This document shows positions 25,108 through 34,246 of a DNA stretch of 64,000 bases, in pieces (the first letter of the stretch is position 1; the number at the start of each line of letters is the position of its first letter). The DNA lies in contig CAZUNG010000003.1 in assembly GCA_964621905.1 (NCBI GenBank), positions 1 through 64,000 on the forward strand, written 5' to 3'. The notes under the pieces are model-generated. The model ran no database searches. It had not been told where the DNA came from and worked only from the letters and a program-made list of their open reading frames with translations. Both the position numbers and the translations under genes were made by a program. This DNA is from Ruminococcus_G sp964621905 (lineage in GTDB: Bacteria; Bacillota; Clostridia; Lachnospirales; Lachnospiraceae).

Positions 25108-27045
25108 ATGGGAAATGATGTCTTGACACAGGCAAAAAAAGTACTGAAAAAATATTTTGGATACGATGAATTCCGAGAGGGACAGGAGACTCTGGTAAGG
25201 GCGGTTATGAATGGGCAGGATGTGCTCGGCATTATGCCGACAGGGGCGGGCAAATCGCTCTGTTTCCAGATCCCGGCACTTTTGATGGGTGGCATCACAC
25301 TGGTCGTTTCGCCGCTGATCTCGCTGATGAAAGATCAGGTGAGCGCATTGAACCAGGCGGGTATCCATGCTGCATTCTTAAACAGTTCTCTGACACCGGG
25401 ACAGTATCAGAAAGCGCTGACCTGGGCGAAGGATGGACGCTACCGGATCATCTATGTGGCTCCGGAACGGCTGGAGACAGAGAGTTTCCTGAAGTTTGTA
25501 CTGTCTGCACAGGTGAAAATTTCATTTGTGGCAGTGGATGAAGCACACTGTGTCTCTCAGTGGGGGCAGGATTTCCGTCCCAGTTATCTGAAAGTGCTGG
25601 ATTTTCTGGAACGGCTGCCGGAGCGACCCGTGCTGGGGGCTTATACGGCAACGGCGACGCTGGAGGTCCAAGAAGATATCCTGAAGATCCTTAAGCTGAG
25701 GAATCCTGTGGTTATGGTTACAGGTTTTGACCGGAAAAACCTCTTTTTTTCGGTGAAGAAACCGGCGGACAAATACAGTGAGCTGGTATCTGAACTTAAG
25801 GAACAGGAAGCAAAGACACAAAACCCAAGCGGAATCATCTACTGTCTGACCAGGAAGACCGTTGAAGAACTCTGTTGGAAGTTAAGGGAGGAAGGGTTCT
25901 CGGTCACGCGCTATCATGCGGGACTTTCTGATGAGGAGCGCAGGCAAAATCAGGATGACTTTATCTATGACCGTAAAAGTATTATGATTGCCACGAATGC
26001 ATTTGGTATGGGGATTGATAAAGCAGATGTGCGTTATGTGATTCATTACCAAATGCCGAAAAATATGGAAAGCTATTATCAGGAAGCCGGACGCGCCGGC
26101 AGGGATCAGGAGCCTTCAGAGTGCATTCTCTATTATGGTGCAATGGATGTGCAGACAAACCGATACTTTATTGAACATAATGAAGAGAATCAGGAACTGG
26201 ATGAACAGACGCGCAGACGGGTTCAGGAAAAAGACCGGGAGCGGCTGAAGGCGATGGAATTATACTGCTATACGAGCGGGTGCCTGCGCAGGTACATGCT
26301 CGATTATTTTGGAGAATCCGGTGCGGAGGAATGCGGCAGCTGTCAGAACTGCCTGACGGTGTATGAGACTCTTGATATCACAAGGGAGGCACAGGCCGTG
26401 ATACGGTGTATTGGCGCAAACCGTCAGCCATTTGGGACCATGATGGTCATAGATATCCTGCGGGGAGCCAGAAATCAGAAAATCTTAAGCCGCCGTCTGG
26501 AAGAACATCCGGAATACGGCACCCTGTCAGACGTTTCGGTTCCCCTGCTGAAACAGATCATGCAGGAAATGATTTTAAGGGGCCTTATCAAAACGACAGA
26601 AGAGAAATATCCGGTTTTATACCTGTCACCGTCTGTACAAGATAATCCGGCACCGGACATACCTATTGAAATGCGGACGGCACCGGACAAAAAGACAGCT
26701 CCAAAGGCAGCGAGGAAGGGAAAGAAGGCGGGAGCTGCGGCTGAATTGTCTGAAAAAGACCTTCCGTTGTTTGAGAGACTCCGCAGTCTGAGAAAGCAGA
26801 CCGCACAGAAAGAGCATGTGCCTCCGTATATGGTTTTTTCAGACAAAACGCTTGTGCAGATGAGTATACTGCGGCCTTCTGACCGTGAGAAAATGCTGCA
26901 GATCCATGGTGTGGGGGAATTTAAGTTTGATAAGTATGGAGAACAGTTTTTAGAAGCGATTTCTTTGGGGGAATCATTTACTGAAACAGACGGAAGTGTT
27001 ATAATTAGGGAAAAGTCCAGTATAAAGTTGGGAACAGGAGGATAA
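25108..27045 (+). CDS. recQ: ATP-dependent DNA helicase RecQ
   Basis: A 645-residue 3'-5' helicase. Walker A is TGAGKS (about 45-50), the DExH box is DEAH (AVDEAHCVSQWG), and the aromatic-rich loop and motif VI (YQEAGRAGRD) are visible. A four-Cys zinc site (CLRRYML to CGSCQNC) and winged helix follow, and an HRDC-like domain forms the C-terminus (YMVFSDKTLVQM, LQIHGVGEFKFDKYG). A Lys/Ala-rich linker (about 525-560) precedes HRDC. The start at 25108 has only a weak binding site, so a nearby start is possible. The flavodoxin gene begins 3 bp after its stop. Confidence 0.95.
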   Translation: MGNDVLTQAKKVLKKYFGYDEFREGQETLVRAVMNGQDVLGIMPTGAGKSLCFQIPALLMGGITLVVSPLISLMKDQVSALNQAGIHAAFLNSSLTPGQYQKALTWAKDGRYRIIYVAPERLETESFLKFVLSAQVKISFVAVDEAHCVSQWGQDFRPSYLKVLDFLERLPERPVLGAYTATATLEVQEDILKILKLRNPVVMVTGFDRKNLFFSVKKPADKYSELVSELKEQEAKTQNPSGIIYCLTRKTVEELCWKLREEGFSVTRYHAGLSDEERRQNQDDFIYDRKSIMIATNAFGMGIDKADVRYVIHYQMPKNMESYYQEAGRAGRDQEPSECILYYGAMDVQTNRYFIEHNEENQELDEQTRRRVQEKDRERLKAMELYCYTSGCLRRYMLDYFGESGAEECGSCQNCLTVYETLDITREAQAVIRCIGANRQPFGTMMVIDILRGARNQKILSRRLEEHPEYGTLSDVSVPLLKQIMQEMILRGLIKTTEEKYPVLYLSPSVQDNPAPDIPIEMRTAPDKKTAPKAARKGKKAGAAAELSEKDLPLFERLRSLRKQTAQKEHVPPYMVFSDKTLVQMSILRPSDREKMLQIHGVGEFKFDKYGEQFLEAISLGESFTETDGSVIIREKSSIKLGTGG

Positions 27046-27048
27046 GAC

Positions 27049-27546
27049 ATGAAATATTCGATGTTTTACGCATCAGCCACAGGAAATACGAAACAGCTTG
27101 CCGAAGCTGCAGAAGAAGAATTTGCACAGGAAACAAAAGTAGAGGATCCGGCAGAAGCCGATCTGGTCTGTGTGGGCTTCTGGACAAATGAAGGAAATGC
27201 AAGTGAAGAGGTCAGAAAGTATCTGAAGACATTGTACAACAGAAAGGTATTTCTTTTTGGGACTGCAGGGTTTGGAGACAGTAAGACATATCTGGATGGA
27301 ATCCTGAAAAATGTAGAAGACAGTCTGAACGATACAAACGAAGTAATCGGCGGTTTTATGTGCCAGGGCAGGATGCCGGGGGAAGTACGTGACCGTTACA
27401 ACAAGCTGAAAGAAGAAGTGCCGAATCAGGGGGCGCATTACGATCTGATGATTTCCAATTTTGACAAGGCGCTGTCACATCCGGATGCGGATGATATCAG
27501 CAGTCTGAAGGCAGCAGCGAGAGCAGCGGCCGAAAAACTCGCATAG
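27049..27546 (+). CDS. Flavodoxin-family protein
   Basis: A 165-residue flavodoxin-like protein. The N-terminal SATGNTKQLAEA is the phosphate loop that binds FMN (canonical T/S-x-T-G-x-T). VGFWTNEGNASEEVRKYL and LFGTAGFGDSKTYLDG resemble the isoalloxazine loops of small Clostridial flavodoxins, including those named BilS. It would carry electrons to an unidentified reductase; no bilirubin-reductase gene is present here. GGAGG precedes it and it is the last gene of the recQ operon. Confidence 0.85.
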   Translation: MKYSMFYASATGNTKQLAEAAEEEFAQETKVEDPAEADLVCVGFWTNEGNASEEVRKYLKTLYNRKVFLFGTAGFGDSKTYLDGILKNVEDSLNDTNEVIGGFMCQGRMPGEVRDRYNKLKEEVPNQGAHYDLMISNFDKALSHPDADDISSLKAAARAAAEKLA

Positions 27547-27551
27547 CAGCG

Positions 27552-27584
27552 AAAAGGCAGAACTGAAAAGTTCTGTCTTTTTTT
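27552..27584 (+). terminator. Terminator of the recQ-flavodoxin operon
   Basis: Stem AAGGCAGAAC / GTTCTGTCTT with a 6-nt A-rich loop is followed by a run of seven or more Ts. Confidence 0.88.
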
Positions 27585-27630
27585 ATCATTGCATATACTG
27601 CCAGTAAGACCAAAAATATGGGCTTGTTTT

Positions 27631-28692
27631 ATGAAAAAAAATAAGTATTGGAAAGGCGTTGTTTTTACGGCAGCGGCGCTGCTGATTTTTTCTGCTGCCA
27701 GCCGGATTGTGAGAAATCAGCAGCAGTATGAAAGCCTGCAGGCGAACACAGAGTCTGAAGAGCAGTATATTAAATGGGTGGAGTTTAATGTTCCGTATGA
27801 GGCGATGGATGCAGCATATCAGCTGGATGTTGAGACCGAAAAAGAACAGGTCCATCTGAATTGGGTAGAGCTGCTGGCATATCTGGGAGCCAAATACGGC
27901 GGAGATTTTTCCGGTTACCAACAGACGCATATGACGGAACTGGCAGAAAAGCTGACTTCCGGGGAGACTACGATGCAGGATACGGTAAAAGATATGAAGT
28001 ATTATCCGTATTATCGCGAAGCCTACGGAGCCGTTCTGGATGGATGGGTCGGAGAGTATCAGATTGAACAGGAAGGTGCAGATGGTCAGAAAGAATGGGC
28101 ACAGGTATATGGTCTGAAAGCCTTCAGCCCGATTGCCAGAGACTTTCCATATCAGGATTATGATGATTTTGGAGCATCCAGAAGCTATGGTTACCGCAGA
28201 AATCATCTCGGTCATGATCTGCTTGGACAGGTAGGAACACCGATCATCGCTGTTGAATCCGGGTATGTGGAAGCGCTGGGCTGGAACCAGTACGGCGGCT
28301 GGCGGATTGGTATTCGCAGTTTTGACAAAAAAAGATACTATTACTATGCACATCTGCGCCAGAATATTCCCTATGCGGAGGGTCTGGAAGAAGGTGCAGT
28401 GGTGCAGGCGGGGGACGTGATTGGCTATCTGGGGAGGACGGGTTACAGTGCGACGGAAAATGTCAACAATATTGATTCTTATCATTTGCATTTCGGCCTG
28501 CAGCTGATATTCGATGAATCACAGAAAGAGGGAAATAATGAGATTTGGGTTGACTGTTATCAACTGGTGCGGTTTCTGTATAAAAACCGTTCGGCTGTGC
28601 AGCGAAACGATGAGACAAAGATGTGGACGCGGGTATATGAGATCGAAGATCCTGCGGTCAGTGACTACCTGATAGCAAAAGAACAGAAGTGA
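27631..28692 (+). CDS. M23-family (LytM) metallopeptidase
   Basis: A 353-residue protein with an N-terminal membrane anchor or signal (residues 7-24, then a basic RIVRNQQQ stretch) and a C-terminal M23 peptidase domain, probably cutting peptidoglycan peptides outside the membrane. The zinc motif H-x3-D (HLGHD) and the downstream H-x-H (YHLHFG) are intact. The central part (about 45-165) is a region found in similar Clostridial M23 proteins. There is no strong ribosome binding site; the start at 27631 is chosen because it directly precedes the anchor. Confidence 0.88.
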   Translation: MKKNKYWKGVVFTAAALLIFSAASRIVRNQQQYESLQANTESEEQYIKWVEFNVPYEAMDAAYQLDVETEKEQVHLNWVELLAYLGAKYGGDFSGYQQTHMTELAEKLTSGETTMQDTVKDMKYYPYYREAYGAVLDGWVGEYQIEQEGADGQKEWAQVYGLKAFSPIARDFPYQDYDDFGASRSYGYRRNHLGHDLLGQVGTPIIAVESGYVEALGWNQYGGWRIGIRSFDKKRYYYYAHLRQNIPYAEGLEEGAVVQAGDVIGYLGRTGYSATENVNNIDSYHLHFGLQLIFDESQKEGNNEIWVDCYQLVRFLYKNRSAVQRNDETKMWTRVYEIEDPAVSDYLIAKEQK

Positions 28693-28714
28693 TTGGCCTG
28701 CTCTTTTGCTATCT
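28671..28714. terminator. Bidirectional terminator overlapping two stop codons
   Basis: GATAGCAAAAGAACAG (28671-28686) pairs with CTGCTCTTTTGCTATC (28699-28714) over 15 of 16 positions. The stop codon of the M23 gene lies in the loop and that of the converging DUF218 gene lies in the right arm, so one hairpin ends both transcripts inside the coding ends. Confidence 0.65.
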
Positions 28715-29368
28715 GTCATTGGTGAGATCGCCGCTGCCGCTGACCGGAATCACTGTGCCCAGATATTTTGGCTTTGGTTTCAGACATGTCATGATGACTG
28801 CTTTATCACGGGAAAGAAGTTCACGTATGTTCCGGTACAGACGCCTGGCATAAGGCCGTTTGTCGGCAGGGACGCCGTATGCAGTAAGGCCGAGGCGGCG
28901 GGCAGTGTAGAGGGCGCGGAACAGATGATAGCGCTGGGTGACAATGATAAGGTTTTCTGCCTGAAAGATATCTCTTGCCCGGTACATACTGTCATACGTA
29001 TTAAAACCTGCGTGATCCATAAAGACATGTTCAGACGGGACACCGCGGTTTACCGCGAAATCTTTCATAACGTTGACCTCGTCATAATCAGGTCTGCCGT
29101 GATCTCCGCTGACGATAATTCTGGGAGCAGCGCCGCACTTATAAAGACTGATTCCAGTGAGCAGCCGGTCATGCAGCATATGGCTGGGATTTTGTCCGGG
29201 CCACACAGCTGCACCGAGGATGAGAATACAGTCCGTACCCGGTCTTTTTGCGTCAGATGTTTCCGTCAGTATAAAGTTTTTGGCTGAGGCTGTCATATAA
29301 AGGCTGACTGCTGCCGTCAGCAGTAATATCAGGACAGCTAACGTAATTAAAACAATTAATATTTTCAT
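28709..29368 (-). CDS. YdcF/SanA-family (DUF218) membrane protein
   Basis: A protein of about 219 residues with one N-terminal helix (about 4-25) and a DUF218 domain outside the membrane. The conserved ILGAAVWPG, SGDHGRPDYDEVNVMKDFA and VTQRYHLFRA motifs match the YdcF/SanA family (envelope-related, exact reaction uncertain; some members act on lipid carriers). The ATG at 29368 is used, but an in-frame TTG at 29377 sits closer to the AAAGG site. It converges on the M23 peptidase gene. Confidence 0.88.
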   Translation of the reverse strand: MKILIVLITLAVLILLLTAAVSLYMTASAKNFILTETSDAKRPGTDCILILGAAVWPGQNPSHMLHDRLLTGISLYKCGAAPRIIVSGDHGRPDYDEVNVMKDFAVNRGVPSEHVFMDHAGFNTYDSMYRARDIFQAENLIIVTQRYHLFRALYTARRLGLTAYGVPADKRPYARRLYRNIRELLSRDKAVIMTCLKPKPKYLGTVIPVSGSGDLTNDR

Positions 29369-29560
29369 GATCGCCAATTGCCTTTCGTCAAGCGTGCAGG
29401 CACGTTTTTCTCACTACCGCTCATTATATCATATATCCGTGTAAAAGAAATGAGAAATAAAGCAAGAATTAAATATCATTTGTAATACAGATGCTGTATA
29501 ATGAAAATACAAAACATTTGGGGTGTTTTAATCGATAATACAAAAAGAGAGGGCAGAAGA

Positions 29561-30730
29561 ATGAAGAAATTCAAAGTAGGAGTTATTGGAGTCGGTGATA
29601 TCAGCCGCGCTTATCTGAACAATCTGAAAAAATATGAAGATGTTGTAGAACTATATGCGTGTGCGACCAGAAGTCTCGAAAAATCCAGAAAAAAAGCAGA
29701 AGAGTACGGATTCACCAAACCATACGGCTCCGGTGATGAACTGATCAATGATCCGGAAGTTGATATCGTCCTGAATCTGACGACACCGGATGTACATTAC
29801 TATTATAACCTGGCAGCCTTGAAAGCAGGAAAACATGTGTATTCTGAAAAACCTCTTGCGGCTACATTTGCACAGGGACAGGAGATCATGGCACTTGCAA
29901 AGGAAAAGAACCTCTATGTCGGATGTGCTCCTGATACCTTTATGGGAGGGAGACTTCAGGAGTACAGAAGCCTTCTGGACCGGGGGACAATCGGAAATGT
30001 GATCGGCGGTATGGCAAGTATGGTGTGCCGCGGATGGGAATGGTTTCATCCGAACCCGGGGTTCTATTATCAGCCGGGATCCGGACCGCTGTTTGATATG
30101 GGACCGTATTATCTGACTGCGCTTGTATCACTGCTTGGACCGGTGGAAAGCATTTGCGCCATGGGCACAAGGGCCGAAGATGTGCGGATCATTCAGAGTG
30201 AAGCACAGAAGGGAAAGGAAGTACCGGTAAACGTAGACACGCATATCACAGCTAATCTGAAGTTCAAAAGCGGAGCGCTTGTGAATCTCTGTGTAAGTTT
30301 TGATGTCTGGGAGTCCGAGATGCCCCGTATGGAACTTTACGGTACGAAAGGTACCTTATGTATGCTGGAACCAGATCCGTGTGACGGCCCGAACCTGTTC
30401 GGCGGGAAAGTACTGTTAAGGACACAGGAAAACTGCCGCTGGCTTCAAATGCCGCGCTCTGATAGGATGCTGGAGACACCATGGCAGGAAATTGAAGTAA
30501 AGCATATGTATAACTCGGTCAGCCAGGCGGAAAACAGCCGCGGTATCGGCATGGTGGATATGGCATATGCGATTGAGGAAGGCAGGACCAACCGTGCATC
30601 CGGAGATATGGCGCTGCATGTGCTTGAAGTGATGGAGGGGATACTGCGTTCCGCCAGGGAAAAGGTATTTGTCGGTACCAAGACAGAGTTTGCACTGCCC
30701 AAAGCGCTACCGGAAGACGGCAGTTTCTAG
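29561..30730 (+). CDS. Gfo/Idh/MocA-family oxidoreductase
   Basis: A 389-residue NAD(P)-dependent dehydrogenase of the Gfo/Idh/MocA family, members of which act on sugars, inositols and derivatives. The Rossmann motif is GVIGVGDIS (residues 5-13), and the catalytic-region EKPLA motif is near 98-102. The C-terminal alpha/beta domain includes GSGPLFDMGPYYL. GAGAGGG precedes the start at 29561. A TATAAT (29497-29502) lies upstream. It is a single-gene unit with its own terminator, so no pathway partner suggests its substrate. Confidence 0.9.
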   Translation: MKKFKVGVIGVGDISRAYLNNLKKYEDVVELYACATRSLEKSRKKAEEYGFTKPYGSGDELINDPEVDIVLNLTTPDVHYYYNLAALKAGKHVYSEKPLAATFAQGQEIMALAKEKNLYVGCAPDTFMGGRLQEYRSLLDRGTIGNVIGGMASMVCRGWEWFHPNPGFYYQPGSGPLFDMGPYYLTALVSLLGPVESICAMGTRAEDVRIIQSEAQKGKEVPVNVDTHITANLKFKSGALVNLCVSFDVWESEMPRMELYGTKGTLCMLEPDPCDGPNLFGGKVLLRTQENCRWLQMPRSDRMLETPWQEIEVKHMYNSVSQAENSRGIGMVDMAYAIEEGRTNRASGDMALHVLEVMEGILRSAREKVFVGTKTEFALPKALPEDGSF

Positions 30731-30755
30731 ATGCAGCTGTATACATAAAAATGAG

Positions 30756-30797
30756 GCACTGTTTCACGAGATTCTTAATGAAACAGTGCTGATTTTT
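30756..30797 (+). terminator. Terminator after the Gfo/Idh/MocA gene
   Basis: An 11-bp perfect stem GCACTGTTTCA / TGAAACAGTGC with a 12-nt loop is followed by TGATTTTTT. Confidence 0.85.
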
Positions 30798-30861
30798 TGC
30801 ATATTTCCGGACGGAACGGGATAGCAATAAAAAGAAGGGATTATCTCAGGGGTATTTGAAA

Positions 30862-31770
30862 ATGTCAGAACCATGTTTATATGAGCAAATAAAAGCGGGA
30901 CTAAAGCAGCTTGCATGCCGTTATCCCAAACTGCTGCGGGTGTCTGTGCGTGCGAGGACAGCGGATGGAAGAGATCTTCTGGAGGCCGTACTCGGCAGCA
31001 CAAAGTCCAGATATCATATTCTGATCCAGGCAGCGATTCATGGAAGAGAGTATATGAATTCGATGCTGGCGATGCAGCAGCTTAAAGAGGCGCTTGAGGA
31101 TTATGAGGATCCTCTGGAACAGGTATGTTTTCATATACTGCCAATGACTAATCCGGATGGAGTTGTGATCAGCCAGCGGGGGATCAGGGGAATTCGGGAT
31201 GCCGGGATCCGCAGAGGACTGGAGCGGTGTTACCAGAACGATCTGCGCACAGGAAAGGCAGAAATGGACAGAGGAGAATACTGGAAACGGTGGAAGGCAA
31301 ACGCACACGGTGTTGACCTGAACCGGAACTTTGATTCCGGATGGGAACTTTTCAGGGGAGCGGCCATGCCGTCTTCAGACCACTATAAAGGGTCATATCC
31401 GGCATCCGAGCCGGAAGTGGGGGCAATTCTTTCTGCGGCAAAGGAGTATCCGCTTTGCTGTACGATATCTTATCACTCCTCGGGAAATGTAGTTTACTGG
31501 GATTATGGATGCCGCGGGGCAGTTCGGGAACAGGAAATCAGACTGGCACAGCTGGTCGGTGACGTGACTGGCTATGAACAGGTATCTACCATACAGGATG
31601 GGCAGGACAGTGGGGGATGCAGTGATTACTTTGTACTGGAGCAGGGGGTCCCGTCAGTGACGATCGAAAATGGAGCGGGAGAGTGTCCGCTGAACCTGGA
31701 AGAATATCCGCTGATCTGGTCGGCCAACCGGTCTTTGTTTCAGGCGCTTGCACAGTTTTATACCGGATAA
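30862..31770 (+). CDS. M14-family zinc carboxypeptidase
   Basis: A 302-residue peptidase of the M14 family without signal peptide, so probably cytoplasmic or exported by another route. Zinc ligands are HGREY (His-x-x-Glu) near residue 54 and SYHSSG in the second half. NPDGV and LNRNFD are family signatures, and the catalytic Glu lies in TIENG near the C-terminus. Related Clostridial members resemble gamma-D-glutamyl-meso-diaminopimelate peptidases that trim muropeptides. The ATG at 30862 has AGGGG at good spacing; a TTG at 30856 is too close to it. Confidence 0.88.
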   Translation: MSEPCLYEQIKAGLKQLACRYPKLLRVSVRARTADGRDLLEAVLGSTKSRYHILIQAAIHGREYMNSMLAMQQLKEALEDYEDPLEQVCFHILPMTNPDGVVISQRGIRGIRDAGIRRGLERCYQNDLRTGKAEMDRGEYWKRWKANAHGVDLNRNFDSGWELFRGAAMPSSDHYKGSYPASEPEVGAILSAAKEYPLCCTISYHSSGNVVYWDYGCRGAVREQEIRLAQLVGDVTGYEQVSTIQDGQDSGGCSDYFVLEQGVPSVTIENGAGECPLNLEEYPLIWSANRSLFQALAQFYTG

Positions 31771-31912
31771 TGCGGCTGGCTTAACGGTCGAGTGCCGGTT
31801 TTGCGCTAATTCATTGACTTTTCAGAAAAGATTTGTATGGGGCTGTGTTTATTGCAGGATGGATTGCGCTTGAGGTCAAAAAACAGAAATAACAGACGAA
31901 AAATTCAAAGTA

Positions 31913-31941
31913 TTGTCAGTGTCCGAAAATAGAAGTATAAT
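31913..31941 (+). promoter_or_regulatory. Promoter of the HD-type III R-M operon
   Basis: TTGTCA (31913-31918) and TATAAT (31936-31941) with a 17-bp spacer. A second TATAAT occurs at 31947-31952. Confidence 0.75.
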
Positions 31942-31978
31942 TGCTTTATAATGATTTCATTTACATAAGGAGGCAATG

Positions 31979-32566
31979 ATGACTTCACAGATAACGAGAG
32001 AACAGGCAATGCAGCTTTTGACAACTTATAACCAGGATACGTTTCATATCCGTCACGCACTGACAGTGGAAGGTGTTATGCGCTGGTATGCAGCCGAACT
32101 GGGATTTGGGGAGGAAGAAGAATACTGGGGAATCACCGGACTTCTTCATGATATTGATTTTGAACAGTGGCCAAAAGAGCACTGCAAAAAAGCGCCGGAA
32201 CTTTTGCGCAAAGGGGGTGTGGGGGAAGACATGATTCATTCGGTCTGCTCACACGGATACGGTCTCTGTGTGGATGAGAAACCGGAGCATCAGATGGAAA
32301 AGGTGCTGTTTGCGGCGGATGAACTGACGGGGCTCATCGGTGCAGCGGCATTGATGCGCCCTTCAAAAAGTGTGATGGACATGGAAGTGAAAAGCCTCAG
32401 GAAGAAATTTAAAGATAAAAAATTTGCCGCGGGATGCTCAAGAGATGTGATTGAAAAAGGGGCAGACATGCTCGGATGGGATCTGAACGATTTGTTTGAG
32501 AAAACAATTCTGGCGATGCGTTCTTGTGAAGCAGCGGTAAATGACGCGATGAAGCAGTACGAATAA
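31979..32566 (+). CDS. HD-domain hydrolase
   Basis: A 195-residue HD-superfamily protein. Metal ligands are visible as His in FHIRHALTVEG, the HD pair in GLLHDIDFEQ, a later SHGYGL and the Asp in FAADELTGL. HD proteins hydrolyse phosphate esters such as nucleotides. AAGGAGG at 31967-31973 fits the second of two adjacent ATGs (31979) better than the first (31976). mod begins 18 bp after its stop, so it may be co-expressed with the restriction system. HD proteins of this type are also common housekeeping genes, so the functional link is uncertain. Confidence 0.82.
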   Translation: MTSQITREQAMQLLTTYNQDTFHIRHALTVEGVMRWYAAELGFGEEEEYWGITGLLHDIDFEQWPKEHCKKAPELLRKGGVGEDMIHSVCSHGYGLCVDEKPEHQMEKVLFAADELTGLIGAAALMRPSKSVMDMEVKSLRKKFKDKKFAAGCSRDVIEKGADMLGWDLNDLFEKTILAMRSCEAAVNDAMKQYE

Positions 32567-32584
32567 TGCGAAGGAGAAGCGTTT

Positions 32585-34246
32585 ATGTCTACAAATCTGT
32601 CAAAACAAAAGCGGGTGGAACTGCTGGGAAAAATCGAAGCCATCAGGACATATCTCGCCTCGACAAATGAAGGAGAAGACACAGGCAGGTTTCTGACGTA
32701 CCTAAGTGAACTTGAGAGACAGGTAAAGGGTCAAAAATACGGTATGGTGTTTGAGCGCCATACGGAACATGTGGAAGAGAAACTAGGCAGTCATGTACCG
32801 TATCTGGAAGAACAGAAAGAGCTTCGGATCAGCCGCGGCAAAAGATCCAACTATCTGATCGAAGGTGATAATCTGGCGTCACTCACCATCCTGCAGAAAA
32901 CGCACAGGGAACAGATCGACCTGTGTATCATTGACCCTCCGTACAACAGGGGGAAAAATGATTTTATATATGACGACGATTATGTCGATACCAACGATGC
33001 GTTCAGACACAGTAAATGGGCATCTTTTATGTATTCGCGGCTTGTTCTTGCGCGGAAGCTTCTAAAACCCGAAGGATACATTTTTCTGAATATCGATGAG
33101 AATGAGCTGACGACGCTGAAGATGTTGTGCGATCAGGTGTTTCAGGAACAAAATTTTGTCGGCATCTATCTGTGGGAAAAGACATCAACGCCGCCCGCAT
33201 TGTCGAAAAAAGTCAGAAAAAAACTGGAGTATATACTCTGTTATGCTAAGTCGCTGGATTCCAGCCATCAGTTTTCTCAGGGCACGATAGACGGTGATGA
33301 CGCCCCTCTTTTAAATACCGGAAATGGTGTTAAGACGCTGGTATTTCCTCCAGGAAGTGTGCGTTTTAAAATCAAAGACGGCATATATAAGCCAAAAGCG
33401 GGTATGAAAATTCAGCTTGAGCAGCCGGTGGAGGTGAAAGATGGGATCAACATAACACCGCTTGTTGCTTCCGGCGAATATAAATGGATCCAGGAAACAT
33501 TGAACAAGGAAATTCAGGAAGGCACCTATTTTCTGGTGAAGACCGGAAAATTCTCCATCCGGTATCAGCGCACGGGACAGCTTTCCCATAAGACGCCGCA
33601 GAATCTGCTGAATGCCGGCCTGGGTGTGGGGACGAATGAGGATGCGCAAAAGGAGCTAAAGGCGCTGTCACTGCCTCAGTTCGACTATCCAAAGCCCAGT
33701 TCACTGTATACTTTTTTGATTGATATGATCAACCGGAAAAATGACATTACGGTGCTTGACTTCTTTGCGGGGTCCGGTACGACGGGACATGCCGTGATGA
33801 AGAAAAATAAAGAGGACGGCGGCAGCCGCAGATTTATTCTCTGCACGAACAATCAGGAAAACCTGTGCCGGGATATCACCTATGAACGCCTGAAGCGTGT
33901 GATGGAGCTGGAGGGGTATGAGGAAGGGCTTTCCTATTTTAAGGTTGGATACCTGTCCATAAAAGAACGGATGTACTATGAATATACACAGGATCTGATG
34001 GAACATCTTCCGGAACTGATCGCGCTGGAGCACGGTACGTTTAGGGGAGAGACAGCGAAGACGTATCTCGCCTCCAGTCAGGAGGATGCGGATGCTTTTT
34101 TTGCAGATGGTGAAAGGAAGGAAGGCTGGGAGATTTACCTTGGGCCGGATGTGCTGCTGACAGCGGAGCAGGAATGCCAATGTCTGGAACAAAAGATACA
34201 GGTACGTGAGGTACCGGATTATTACTATCGCGAACTGGAGGGATGA
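32585..34246 (+). CDS. mod: Type III restriction-modification DNA methyltransferase (Mod)
   Basis: A 553-residue N6-adenine methyltransferase of the beta class: the catalytic DPPY (117-120, motif IV) comes before the AdoMet-binding FAGSGTT (394-400, motif I). Residues about 200-370 between them contain the target-recognition region. This layout and the res gene directly downstream identify Mod of a type III system, which methylates one strand of an asymmetric site and is also required for cutting. AAGGAGAAG precedes it. Its stop overlaps the res start by 4 bp. No simple repeat tract that would cause phase variation is seen. Confidence 0.94.
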   Translation: MSTNLSKQKRVELLGKIEAIRTYLASTNEGEDTGRFLTYLSELERQVKGQKYGMVFERHTEHVEEKLGSHVPYLEEQKELRISRGKRSNYLIEGDNLASLTILQKTHREQIDLCIIDPPYNRGKNDFIYDDDYVDTNDAFRHSKWASFMYSRLVLARKLLKPEGYIFLNIDENELTTLKMLCDQVFQEQNFVGIYLWEKTSTPPALSKKVRKKLEYILCYAKSLDSSHQFSQGTIDGDDAPLLNTGNGVKTLVFPPGSVRFKIKDGIYKPKAGMKIQLEQPVEVKDGINITPLVASGEYKWIQETLNKEIQEGTYFLVKTGKFSIRYQRTGQLSHKTPQNLLNAGLGVGTNEDAQKELKALSLPQFDYPKPSSLYTFLIDMINRKNDITVLDFFAGSGTTGHAVMKKNKEDGGSRRFILCTNNQENLCRDITYERLKRVMELEGYEEGLSYFKVGYLSIKERMYYEYTQDLMEHLPELIALEHGTFRGETAKTYLASSQEDADAFFADGERKEGWEIYLGPDVLLTAEQECQCLEQKIQVREVPDYYYRELEG

